This document shows, piece by piece, positions 1 through 7,281 of a DNA stretch of 64,000 nucleotides; positions within the stretch are counted from its first letter, which is position 1, and the number at the start of each line of letters is the position of its first letter. The position numbers were made by a program, and so were the translations under genes. This stretch comes from Candidatus Latescibacterota bacterium. GTDB lineage: Bacteria > JAAXHH01. The stretch lies in NCBI GenBank assembly GCA_022821085.1, contig JAJEEG010000003.1, positions 18,508-82,507 of the forward strand, in the 5' to 3' direction. Below the pieces are notes generated by a model, which saw nothing but the letters and a program-made list of their open reading frames with translations, made no database searches and was not told the origin of the DNA.

Positions 1-1
1 C

Positions 2-43
2 GCCGCGTCGCTGCGCCGCGGCATCGACAAGGGCCGACGGTGA
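2..43 (+). CDS. C-terminal end of an upstream gene (partial)
   Basis: Frame 2 is open from the window edge and stops at TGA 41-43, giving a 13-residue basic tail (AASLRRGIDKGRR). The composition fits the end of a real upstream gene, but the piece is too short to identify. It may simply be open by chance in GC-rich DNA. Confidence 0.25.
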   Translation, partial: AASLRRGIDKGRR

Positions 44-187
44 AGGCTTCGTCCGGCGAAGGACCGGCACTGGCATTATCAGGTGGTCTGACGGGATCTT
101 GACATGGCATCTTTTTCAGGCATCGGAGGAGCGGTCAGTGGGCGTCCAGGAGACCGGACCGGTCTTCGCGGCGCCCACCTGTTTTAC

Positions 188-219
188 CCCGTTCCCGGTC
201 TTCGCCGGGAAAAAACGGG
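188..219 (+). promoter_or_regulatory. Hairpin in the leader of the aromatic operon
   Basis: CCCGTT (188-193) plus CCCGG (194-198) pair with CCGGG (205-209) plus AACGGG (214-219), closing a TCTTCG loop and leaving an AAAA bulge. It lies about 24 nt before the aroH start and is followed by an RBS (gggagg) rather than a T-run, so it is not a simple terminator. I see no leader peptide rich in Phe, Tyr or Trp. An attenuator or stability hairpin is possible but unproven; the rest of the 44-242 spacer shows nothing recognisable. Confidence 0.35.
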
Positions 220-242
220 TACGCACCAACCTGGGAGGAGTT

Positions 243-608
243 ATGGTCCGAGGGATTCGCGGCGCTATAACCGTTGAATCGAATACAGCGGAAGCTATTC
301 GAAGCGCTGTTCATCGGCTGCTTTCAACGATCGTGGACCGAAACGGCATCGAACTGGAACGGATCGCCAGCGTGGTTTTCTCCGTGACGAAGGACATCGA
401 CGCGGAGTCTCCGGCCTTTGGCGCGCGGCAGATGGGGTGGACCTCGATCCCCCTGTTCTGCACGCAGGAGATGGAGGTCCCGGAGGGACTCGCCCGGTGC
501 GTACGGGTACTGATTCATCTAAACACGGATAAATCGCAGGATGAAATCCGGCATGTGTACCTGGACGGCGCCGTCGTGCTCCGGCCGGACATCGCCGAGG
601 GAGGATGA
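243..608 (+). CDS. aroH: Chorismate mutase, AroH class
   Basis: Converts chorismate to prephenate, the entry to Phe and Tyr synthesis, in the cytosol. The ATG at 243 follows gggaggag; the frame is open further upstream (from 99), but that part is unlike the family. The 121-residue product has the AroH fold signatures: MVRGIRGA at the N-terminus (active-site Arg), CTQEMEV (Glu), CVRVLIH (Arg) and RHVYLDGAVVLRPD (Tyr and Arg) near the C-terminus, with the usual length of about 120 residues. It is the first gene of a four-gene aromatic operon and ends 1 nt before the DAHP synthase start. Identification is firm. Confidence 0.93.
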   Translation: MVRGIRGAITVESNTAEAIRSAVHRLLSTIVDRNGIELERIASVVFSVTKDIDAESPAFGARQMGWTSIPLFCTQEMEVPEGLARCVRVLIHLNTDKSQDEIRHVYLDGAVVLRPDIAEGG

Positions 609-609
609 A

Positions 610-1626
610 ATGGTGGTTGTTATGAAACTCGGGGCTTCAAAGGAACAGAAGGAGCACGTCCGGGAGACGATCCGGGCTTTCGGCTGCAAGCCACGGGATA
701 TCCAGGGCGACGAGATGTCCATCATCTGCGTGATCGGCAATACGCTCAGCCTCGTTCCCGAACAGTTCGAGATCCTGGAGGGGGTGGACCGCGTTCAGCG
801 CATCCAGCGGCCCTACAAGCTGGTAAGCCGGGAGGTGCAGCCGCACAAGACCCGTTTCCAGGTAGGCGACGTGACGATCGGCGGCGACGGCATCGCCATC
901 ATCGCCGGTCCCTGCTCTGTCGAATCCTATGACCAGTTCCTGGAGGCGGCCCACCACGCACGGGCCGCGGGGGCCCACATTATACGCGGCGGGGCGTTCA
1001 AGCCCAGGACCTCGCCCTACAGCTTCCAGGGGCTCGGTGAGGAGGGCCTGAAGATCATGGCCCGGGTCAGCGAGGAAACGGGCCTGCCGACCATCTCGGA
1101 GGTGATGGAGCCCGAGATGGAGCCCATGGTCTCCGAGTACGTGGACATGCTGCAGATCGGCGCGCGGAACATGCAGAACTATCCGCTGCTGAACGTAGCG
1201 GGGCGCAGCAACAAGCCCGTCATGCTCAAGCGGGGCATGTCCGCCACGCTCGAGGAGATGCTGCTGGCGGCCGAGTACATCCTGGCGGCGGGGAACCACC
1301 ATGTCGTCCTGTGCGAAAGGGGTATCCGGACCTTCGAGACCTGGACCCGGAACACACTCGACATCTCCGCCGTGCCCGTGCTGCAGAAATACACCCATCT
1401 GCCCGTGTTCATCGACCCGAGCCACGGGACCGGCAACGCCGATTTCGTGGGACCGGCCGCCCGGGCGGCCGTGGCGGTGGGCGCCGACGGACTCATGATC
1501 GAGATGCATCCGACGCCGGAGCGCGCGCTGTCCGACGGGGACCAGTCCCTGACTCCGGAAGCGCTGACCTCCCTGATCCCGGAACTGAAGGCGGTCGCGA
1601 CGGCCGTCAACCGTACCATCGGCTGA
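610..1626 (+). CDS. aroF: 3-deoxy-7-phosphoheptulonate synthase (class I, with N-terminal regulatory domain)
   Basis: Condenses phosphoenolpyruvate with erythrose 4-phosphate, the first step of the shikimate pathway. Residues 1 to about 75 form a ferredoxin-like (ACT-like) domain (MVVVMKLGASKEQ), followed by a TIM barrel with GPCSVES, FKPRTSPYSFQGLG, QIGARNMQNYPLL and DPSHGTGN. Length of 338 residues matches the Thermotoga/Bacillus type. The start is ATG 610; ATG 622 is an alternative. It sits directly behind aroH and ahead of tyrA, so the first step and the prephenate branch are co-transcribed. The N-terminal domain in this subclass commonly mediates Tyr/Phe feedback. Confidence 0.93.
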   Translation: MVVVMKLGASKEQKEHVRETIRAFGCKPRDIQGDEMSIICVIGNTLSLVPEQFEILEGVDRVQRIQRPYKLVSREVQPHKTRFQVGDVTIGGDGIAIIAGPCSVESYDQFLEAAHHARAAGAHIIRGGAFKPRTSPYSFQGLGEEGLKIMARVSEETGLPTISEVMEPEMEPMVSEYVDMLQIGARNMQNYPLLNVAGRSNKPVMLKRGMSATLEEMLLAAEYILAAGNHHVVLCERGIRTFETWTRNTLDISAVPVLQKYTHLPVFIDPSHGTGNADFVGPAARAAVAVGADGLMIEMHPTPERALSDGDQSLTPEALTSLIPELKAVATAVNRTIG

Positions 1627-1634
1627 GCTGGCCT

Positions 1635-2498
1635 ATGCGCATCACCATTATCGGGGTGGGCCTGCTGGGCGGGTCCTTCGGCATGGCGGTCCGGAAGGCG
1701 GGCGCGGCGGAACGCGTAGCGGGCGTCGACCTGGACCGGGCCGTACTGGACCGGGCCCTGGACCGCGGCGCCATCGACGCGGGGTACCTGGATATGGCCG
1801 AAGGGGTGGAAGGGGCCGACCTGGTCGTCCTCGCCACACCCGTGCGGTCCATCCTGGAAATGCTGCCCGGCCTTGCACCGATGCTAGGTGAGGAGACCAT
1901 CCTCCTGGACCTGGGCAGCACGAAAGAGGCCATCGTTTCCGCCGTCGCCGGCCAGGCCGGCATCAGGCGGTACGTCGGCGGGCATCCCATGGCGGGAACC
2001 GAGCACACCGGCATCGATCACGCCGATGACGGGCTGTTTCAGGACGCGACGTTCGCCCTGGTACCGCCGACCGCGGCAGATGAAGGCGCGCTCGACCTGC
2101 TCATGGACCTGGTCCGCCGGATCGGGGCGCGTCCCGTCCTCATTCCCGCCGACCGCCACGACCGGATCGTCTCCGTCACCAGCCACCTGCCCTACCTGCT
2201 GTCCGTGGTGCTGGCGCTTGCCGCGGAGAAGACGGCGCGCGAGGATAAACGCCTGGGCGAGTTCGCCGCGTCGGGATTCCGGGACACGACCCGCCTGGCC
2301 GCGTCCACCGTGCGGGTGATGGCCGACATCTGCCTGACCAACGGTCAGCCCCTGTTGCGTGGCATCGAGGACGCCAGGCGGTTGCTCGACGACCTGGCGG
2401 CGCTGATCGAGGAAGGGCGCGAATCGGAACTGGTGAAGACGCTGACGAAGGCGAAGGAAAGCAGGGCCGCGTTGCTGGGTGAAAGGAGGACCGATTGA
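1635..2498 (+). CDS. tyrA: Prephenate dehydrogenase
   Basis: Oxidatively decarboxylates prephenate to 4-hydroxyphenylpyruvate for tyrosine synthesis. The 287-residue protein begins MRITIIGVGLLGGSFG, a Rossmann dinucleotide-binding loop, and carries GGHPMAGTEHTG, which holds the conserved His-Pro-Met-Ala-Gly-x-Glu motif, then the helical dimer domain (TSHLPYLLSVVLA). No C-terminal ACT domain is present. Start ATG 1635 is 8 nt after the aroF stop; the open frame to the left overlaps aroF out of frame and is not coding. Its stop overlaps the pheA start by 4 nt. Confidence 0.92.
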   Translation: MRITIIGVGLLGGSFGMAVRKAGAAERVAGVDLDRAVLDRALDRGAIDAGYLDMAEGVEGADLVVLATPVRSILEMLPGLAPMLGEETILLDLGSTKEAIVSAVAGQAGIRRYVGGHPMAGTEHTGIDHADDGLFQDATFALVPPTAADEGALDLLMDLVRRIGARPVLIPADRHDRIVSVTSHLPYLLSVVLALAAEKTAREDKRLGEFAASGFRDTTRLAASTVRVMADICLTNGQPLLRGIEDARRLLDDLAALIEEGRESELVKTLTKAKESRAALLGERRTD

Positions 2499-3337
2499 AG
2501 AAGTACAGGACCGGCTTCCAGGGCGAGCTGGGAGCCTTCAGCGAGATGGCCGTGCTCGCCTATTTCGGAGACGGGGCCGAACCGGTTCCCCACGGATGGT
2601 TCGACGACGTGTTCCGCGCCGTGGACGAGGGCAGCTGCGACTACGGAATGCTGCCCATCGAGAACACCCTGGCGGGCAGCATCCACGTCAACTACGACCT
2701 GATGCAGGAGCACGACCTGCAGATCGTGGGCGAGATCGTGCTCCGCATCGTCCACAACCTGATGGCGAAACCGGGCGTCCGGCCGGAGGAACTCCGCCGG
2801 GTCCAGTCCCATCCCAAGGCGCTCGAACAGTGCGTCCGGTTCTTCCGGGAGCACCCATCGATGCAAGCCGAAACCGTGTACGATACCGGCGGCGCGGCCA
2901 AGATGCTCGGTGAAGGGGAAGAGCGGGACGTGGGCGTGATCGCGAGCACGCGGGCCGCGGATCGGTACGGGCTCGAGATCCTGGAGCGCGGGATCGAAGA
3001 CAACCCTCAGAACTATACGCGGTTCCTGGTCCTGGGCAGGGAGTCCGAACCACCGGAGGGTGAACGCCTGAAGACCTCCATCGTGTTCTCGGTCCCCCAC
3101 GAACCCGGCATGCTGTTCAAGGCCATGAGCGTCTTCGCGCTGCGGGACATCTCCATCAACAAGATCGAATCGCGTCCCCTGGTCGGCTCCCCCTGGGAGT
3201 ACCTGTTCTACCTGGATTTCGAGGGGCACGCCGAGAGCCTGCTCTGCAGCCGTGCGCTCAACCACCTCCGGGAGATCGCGGCCGACTTCAAGCTGCTGGG
3301 TTCCTACGCCGAAGGCCGTATCGTGGACCGGGTCTGA
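2495..3337 (+). CDS. pheA: Prephenate dehydratase with C-terminal ACT domain
   Basis: Converts prephenate to phenylpyruvate. It starts at TTG 2495, overlapping the tyrA stop (TTGA), with AAAGGAGG at 2482-2489 as a strong RBS. Residues 1-185 form the catalytic domain (FQGELGAFSE, MLPIENTLAGSIH, and YTRFLVLG with the catalytic Thr), and residues 190-280 the ACT domain with the Phe-binding ESRP motif (INKIESRPLVG). Length of 280 is normal for a monofunctional enzyme. Allosteric inhibition by Phe is expected from ESRP. It closes the aroH-aroF-tyrA-pheA operon. Confidence 0.94.
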   Translation: MKKYRTGFQGELGAFSEMAVLAYFGDGAEPVPHGWFDDVFRAVDEGSCDYGMLPIENTLAGSIHVNYDLMQEHDLQIVGEIVLRIVHNLMAKPGVRPEELRRVQSHPKALEQCVRFFREHPSMQAETVYDTGGAAKMLGEGEERDVGVIASTRAADRYGLEILERGIEDNPQNYTRFLVLGRESEPPEGERLKTSIVFSVPHEPGMLFKAMSVFALRDISINKIESRPLVGSPWEYLFYLDFEGHAESLLCSRALNHLREIAADFKLLGSYAEGRIVDRV

Positions 3338-3349
3338 ACGGAACGCATT

Positions 3350-3412
3350 AACCCCGGCCGGACGTCCCGGCGCGTCGTGTCAACCCCGGCCGGACGTCCC
3401 CGGCGCGTCGGC
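3350..3412. repeat. 32-nt duplication between convergent pheA and NFACT gene
   Basis: A segment beginning aaccccggccggacgtcc occurs at 3350 and again at 3382, period 32. The second copy encodes the last residues and stop of the minus-strand gene (tail ADAPGTSGRG). No terminator T-run is visible in this spacer. Confidence 0.8.
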
Positions 3413-5179
3413 TTGCCGGAGTGCCAGCCCGGGTTCGACGAAGAGCGTTTTTTCGCGGGTGAAAACGACCTGTCCGGGACTGCCGTTTCTCATCTTCCGG
3501 ACGTAACGGCGTTCCGTGTAGTCTACCGGCACCGTGGTGGATCCCCGGCCTTTGCTGTACCAGGCCGCCAGGCAGGCCGCTTCGTACAGGGTCTTCCTGC
3601 TCGGCATCTGGGTCTTGTCCTCCCGCCGCAGGATCACGTGGGAACCGCCCAGGTTCCGTGCGTGCAGCCAGATGTCGTCCGGCGCCGCCGATTTCGTCAG
3701 CGCTTCGTTCTCCCGGCTGTTGCGGCCCACGAGCAGCAGGTGTCCGCTGGAGGTCAGGTACCTCCTTGGGTGGATGTCCTGTGCGGCCTTTTTGCGCGGC
3801 CGTTTCGAAGCCCCGGTTTTCGAAGCCCCGGTTTCGCGGGGTGCCTTGACCAGGCCCAGCCTGATGCAGGACCGGTGGGCTTCCTCCAGCCTTTCTTCGT
3901 CGGCGCCGCATCCCAGCTTAGCCTGGATCCCCGTGACTTCTTCCAGGCGTTTCCGGGCACGGGCGATGCGTCGGGCCACTTCATTCCGGCCGTCCCGGGC
4001 CTTGCGGGCCTGCCGGAAGTACCACCGGGCGTTCTCCGCCGGCGACAGATTGGGCTTCATGGGTATGACGACTTCCTCCCGGCCACTGCTGAAGTAGTCT
4101 TCGACCACGGCTTCCGCCGACCCCGCTTTCAGCCGGGCCAGGTGAGAGGTGATCAGTTCGCCGTACCGGCGGTATTCTTCTTCCTGCTCCACGTGAACCA
4201 GATCCTTTCCCAGGTTCTCCGTCAGGCGTTCCAGGCGCCGGATCTCATCGCGCAAGGCCCGCTGCACCTTCTGCAGCCGCTGCATGAACGCTTCTTCAGC
4301 CATTCGTTCTTCATAGAAACGTTCCGCGGCGACGCTGACGGATTCGTGGTGTTCTACCTGCGCAGCGGGCAGGGAATAGATCGGGACCGCGGAAAGGACG
4401 CGGGCCCGGCCGTCCCCCGATCTTCCGATGCAGGGTGTCCAGTCCCGGGCCCTGACGATCTGTACAAGCTCTTCCAGGCTCTGCCAGGTCCGGACGACGC
4501 GGTCCTCCGCATCCGTGTCCGCGAAACGCTCCGCGTCCGACAGGTCCGCCCGGGCCAGGATCTCCACGGCCATATCTTTGGACAGGCCCGCGAACGTGGC
4601 GGTCAAATGACGCGCCAGTTCCCCGGGGGTCTCCAGCGTTTCCAGGCGATCCGCCTCGGCCAGCAGTTCGCGCGTGGCTTCGCCGAGCGGCGTTTTATTC
4701 ATCGGCGGAGGGAACGCGTAGGGCTCGCCGGGGGCCAGCGTCCTCTCCGTGCCCCGGATGCGCCTGAGGGTCTCCAGGATGACCTGGTCCGGCTCGGAAA
4801 TGAAGACCATGACGCCCCGGTTGCCGATGAGTTCGGCGATCAGGCGATACCGGCCGGAACCCGGCGAAGACCGGCCCTGGCAATGGAGTTGCGCCACCCG
4901 TTCGAAGGGCGCCGCGTCGACCTTCTCCAGCACGCCGGGAACGAGATGGTCCCGCAGCGCGGCGAGCATCGCGGATGACACAGAGCCCTTCCTCGCGGCA
5001 TCCGACAGGTGGACCCGGGAGAAACCCGGCTGCACGGAAAGCGACAGCACGCGCCGGCCCGTGCTCGTCTTCAGCACGAGGCCGATTTCCATGGGTGCGT
5101 ACTGTTCGACCGCCACAATACGCTTCCCCTCCAACTCCCCGCATTCGTCTTTCACGGCCTGCAACACCAGGGCATCCAT
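3380..5179 (-). CDS. Rqc2/NFACT family protein (RqcH-like)
   Basis: The family acts in ribosome-associated quality control, binding stalled 50S-peptidyl-tRNA complexes and adding C-terminal Ala tails in bacteria. The 599-residue protein starts MDALVLQAV; upstream in-frame ATG 5269 adds an atypical basic leader. The N-terminal NFACT-N domain (1-200) is followed by a helical coiled-coil middle (about 240-400) and a C-terminal NFACT-R (DUF814) domain, PRRYLTSSGHLLLVGRNSREN then DDIWLHARNLGGSHVIL. Between coiled coil and NFACT-R lies an in-frame 15-nt duplication (3804-3833) giving GASKTGASK. It is a single-gene unit facing pheA. Confidence 0.88.
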   Translation of the reverse strand: MDALVLQAVKDECGELEGKRIVAVEQYAPMEIGLVLKTSTGRRVLSLSVQPGFSRVHLSDAARKGSVSSAMLAALRDHLVPGVLEKVDAAPFERVAQLHCQGRSSPGSGRYRLIAELIGNRGVMVFISEPDQVILETLRRIRGTERTLAPGEPYAFPPPMNKTPLGEATRELLAEADRLETLETPGELARHLTATFAGLSKDMAVEILARADLSDAERFADTDAEDRVVRTWQSLEELVQIVRARDWTPCIGRSGDGRARVLSAVPIYSLPAAQVEHHESVSVAAERFYEERMAEEAFMQRLQKVQRALRDEIRRLERLTENLGKDLVHVEQEEEYRRYGELITSHLARLKAGSAEAVVEDYFSSGREEVVIPMKPNLSPAENARWYFRQARKARDGRNEVARRIARARKRLEEVTGIQAKLGCGADEERLEEAHRSCIRLGLVKAPRETGASKTGASKRPRKKAAQDIHPRRYLTSSGHLLLVGRNSRENEALTKSAAPDDIWLHARNLGGSHVILRREDKTQMPSRKTLYEAACLAAWYSKGRGSTTVPVDYTERRYVRKMRNGSPGQVVFTREKTLFVEPGLALRQADAPGTSGRG

Positions 5180-5226
5180 GTCTGCTCTATCCTGATTCCG
5201 GTTTCTGTGCGATCTGGATACGACGA

Positions 5227-5259
5227 CGTTCCGCGTCGTCTCGGTACCGTCGCGGAACG
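5227..5259. promoter_or_regulatory. 9-bp inverted repeat in the 5' region of the NFACT gene
   Basis: CGTTCCGCG (5227-5235) and CGCGGAACG (5251-5259) are perfect reverse complements separated by 15 nt. The element lies about 50-80 nt upstream of the minus-strand start at 5179 and downstream of the candidate promoter, so it would form a hairpin in the mRNA leader or an operator. Confidence 0.45.
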
Positions 5260-5267
5260 ACTTTTTC

Positions 5268-5294
5268 ATAATATAACGGGACCTGCCGCGTCAA
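5268..5294 (-). promoter_or_regulatory. Candidate promoter of the NFACT gene
   Basis: On the minus strand TTGACG (5289-5294) and TATTAT (5268-5273) are spaced by 15 nt, shorter than ideal. It points toward the NFACT start about 85 nt downstream. Confidence 0.4.
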
Positions 5295-5317
5295 GGGTCA
5301 TGAATCTTCTTTTCGGT

Positions 5318-5399
5318 GTGCCCGGGGCGTGCGGGGGGCGTGCCCGGGGCGTGCGGGGGGCGTGCCCTGAGCGTGCCCTGAGCGTGCTGTGGGCGTGCC
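5318..5399. repeat. 11-nt tandem repeat, seven units
   Basis: Seven contiguous 11-nt units of the form gtgcNNNNNgc start at 5318, 5329, 5340, 5351, 5362, 5373 and 5384. Variants run gtgcccggggc, gtgcggggggc (the pair repeated), gtgccctgagc twice, then gtgctgtgggc. The array sits between divergent transcription units, just upstream of the yicC promoter. Confidence 0.9.
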
Positions 5400-5441
5400 G
5401 GAAACGGGAAGGAACACCGCCGGACGGCCGCCAATATGTTA

Positions 5442-5470
5442 TTGACAAATCGCCGTTTAGCGTGTATTTT
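5442..5470 (+). promoter_or_regulatory. Promoter of the yicC-gmk-rpoZ-coaBC unit
   Basis: TTGACA (5442-5447), a 17-nt spacer and TATTTT (5465-5470) lie about 47 nt before the yicC start in a locally AT-rich stretch. Consensus -35 and optimal spacing make this one of the clearest promoters in the window. Confidence 0.75.
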
Positions 5471-5516
5471 CATGTTTCTTGGAAACAGGCCGTAACCGGG
5501 GATTCAGGGGCTTTGA

Positions 5517-6395
5517 ATGATATGCAGCATGACTGGATACGGCGCCGGGGAATCCGACCTCGCCGGCGTCCGCACCGTCGTCGAACTGCGTTCGGTTAAC
5601 GGCCGGTTCTGCGACATCGCGGTACGGCTGCCGAAGTCGCTGGGTTCGCTGGAGGGCCGCGTGCGCGCGTACGTGCAGGACCAGGTGACGCGGGGCAACG
5701 TTTCGGTGTCCGTCCGGTGCGACGACGGCGATGCCGGCGCCCACGGTATACGGATCGACGCGGAGGCGGGAAGGAAGTACTGCGACGCGCTGAGGCAGCT
5801 CAAGGACGAGCTCGGCGTATCGGGCGAGGTCTCCCTCGAAATGGTCGCCGCCTACCCGGGCCTGGTGACGCCGGAGGCCGACGAAGTCGACCCGGCCGAG
5901 CGCTGGAAGGGTATCGAGGCCGCCCTCGAGCGTGCGCTCGTCGCCTTCAAGGACATGAAGCGAAACGAGGGGAAGGCGCTCGAAACCGACCTGCGCGGCA
6001 GGATCCAGGCCATTCAGGCTTTGCTGCGGTCGGTCGAGGACCGGGCGCCGGAACGGGTGGCCGAGTTCCGGGAACGCCTGCGCCACCGGATCGACGGCCT
6101 GCTCGAAGACGGACCGGTCGACCCGCAGCGCGTGGCCATGGAGATCACCCTGTTTGCGGAGCGCAGCGACGTGACCGAGGAATGCGTCCGCATGAACGCC
6201 CATTGCGGCGCCTTCCTGGAAGCGCTGGGGGACGACGGGAGTCCGGGCAGGCGCCTTAACTTCCTCATCCAGGAAATGAACCGGGAGATCAATACCATAG
6301 GCTCCAAGGGCAACGATACGGAAATCAGCCATTCCGTCATCCAGGCCAAGGAAGAGCTGGAGAAGGTCCGTGAACAGGTGCAGAACATTGAGTAA
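5517..6395 (+). CDS. yicC: YicC/YloC family endoribonuclease-like protein
   Basis: YicC proteins are conserved RNA-associated proteins; E. coli YicC has been linked to small-RNA (RyhB) decay. The 292-residue sequence opens MICSMTGYGAGE, close to the family start (MIxSMTGYG), and ends with the DUF1732 segment NFLIQEMNREINTIGSKGND followed by EISHSVIQAKEELEKVREQVQNIE. ATG 5517 follows agggg. It lies immediately ahead of gmk and rpoZ, the classical order. The stop at 6395 is 28 nt from the gmk ATG. Confidence 0.9.
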   Translation: MICSMTGYGAGESDLAGVRTVVELRSVNGRFCDIAVRLPKSLGSLEGRVRAYVQDQVTRGNVSVSVRCDDGDAGAHGIRIDAEAGRKYCDALRQLKDELGVSGEVSLEMVAAYPGLVTPEADEVDPAERWKGIEAALERALVAFKDMKRNEGKALETDLRGRIQAIQALLRSVEDRAPERVAEFRERLRHRIDGLLEDGPVDPQRVAMEITLFAERSDVTEECVRMNAHCGAFLEALGDDGSPGRRLNFLIQEMNREINTIGSKGNDTEISHSVIQAKEELEKVREQVQNIE

Positions 6396-6423
6396 TTCCG
6401 TCGCGCCCGGCCGCACGGAGTCA

Positions 6424-7011
6424 ATGGGGTTCTGCCTGGTCCTCTCCGCGCCGTCGGGTACGGGTAAGACCACGATCGGCGAATTGCTTACGACCGGAGA
6501 CCCGACCATTGTCCGGTCCGTATCCATGACGACCCGGAAGATGCGGTCGAACGAGCGGGACGGGATCGATTACCAGTTTGTCAGCGCGGAGGAATTCAAG
6601 GAGAAGATTCGCCAGGGCGCCTTTCTCGAATGGGCGGAGGTTTACGACGGCGTGCTGTACGGCACCCCCAGGGACGCCGTCGAGCAAATCATCCGGTCCG
6701 GGGGCGTGGCCCTGCTGGTCATCGACGTCCAGGGCGGAGGGGCCGTCAAGGCCATATTTCCGGAAGCCGTTCTGGTCTTCCTGATACCGCCTTCCCTGGA
6801 CTGCCTGACGCGGCGGTTGAAACAGCGCGGCCTGGAAACGGACGAACAGATCCGCAAGCGGCTGGACAAGGCGCGCACCGAGATGAAATACCTGCCCGCG
6901 TATGACTACGGGGTCGACAATGAAGAAGGCGAGCAGCAGTCAACCGTTGACGCCATTCGGGGGATCATAGCCGCCGAACGGCGTCGCATCAGCCGATGGG
7001 AGCAGCCATGA
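6424..7011 (+). CDS. gmk: Guanylate kinase
   Basis: Phosphorylates GMP to GDP with ATP. The ATG at 6424 (MGFCLVLSAPSGTGKTT) follows ggag; P-loop SAPSGTGKTT, GMP-binding segment SVSMTTRKMRSNERDGIDYQF, LEWAEVYDGVLYGTP and the lid R residues (RLKQRGLETDEQIRKRL) are present. Length of 195 is typical. The ORF is open leftward to 6370 inside yicC but that part has no homology. It overlaps rpoZ by 4 nt. Confidence 0.95.
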   Translation: MGFCLVLSAPSGTGKTTIGELLTTGDPTIVRSVSMTTRKMRSNERDGIDYQFVSAEEFKEKIRQGAFLEWAEVYDGVLYGTPRDAVEQIIRSGGVALLVIDVQGGGAVKAIFPEAVLVFLIPPSLDCLTRRLKQRGLETDEQIRKRLDKARTEMKYLPAYDYGVDNEEGEQQSTVDAIRGIIAAERRRISRWEQP

Positions 7012-7250
7012 ACGCCACCAAATCGACACAGTACATTTCCCAGGAGCGCATGAGGGACGTCGCCGACAACATCTACGAGGCTGTCATGGTTACGGCCATG
7101 GAGGCGCGGCGAATCAACCTCCACAACAAGATGCTGGGCACGCAGGACGACCGCGCCGAGAAAGTGACGACCCAGGCGCTGGATCGGTTGCTCGGCGACG
7201 AGTTGAACTACGACTACCAGCCGGCCGCGGAAGACGAGGCCGTGGAGTAA
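7008..7250 (+). CDS. rpoZ: RNA polymerase omega subunit
   Basis: Small subunit that wraps the beta-prime C-terminus and aids RNA polymerase assembly. The ATG at 7008 overlaps the gmk stop (ATGA), with gggag just upstream. The 80-residue product has the RpoZ helix EAVMVTAMEARRIN and a C-terminal acidic tail typical of omega, and its place between gmk and coaBC is the conserved one. ATG 6996 would add four residues. Sequence similarity alone is limited because omega is short; context makes the call. Confidence 0.85.
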   Translation: MNATKSTQYISQERMRDVADNIYEAVMVTAMEARRINLHNKMLGTQDDRAEKVTTQALDRLLGDELNYDYQPAAEDEAVE

Positions 7251-7281
7251 GGCAGCGGTTTTCGATGTCCAGGAGCTTTCG

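Noticed and set aside
99-127. Promoter before aroH from TTGACA at 99-104
   Set aside because: No acceptable -10 box at 16-18 nt spacing (the hexamer at 122-127 is atcgga).
99-242. N-terminal extension of AroH
   Set aside because: Family proteins start at the ATG at 243, which has a strong RBS; the extension has no similarity and contains the leader hairpin.
3380-4978. Long plus-strand frame opposite the NFACT gene
   Set aside because: Antisense shadow; the minus-strand frame has the NFACT-N and NFACT-R motifs.
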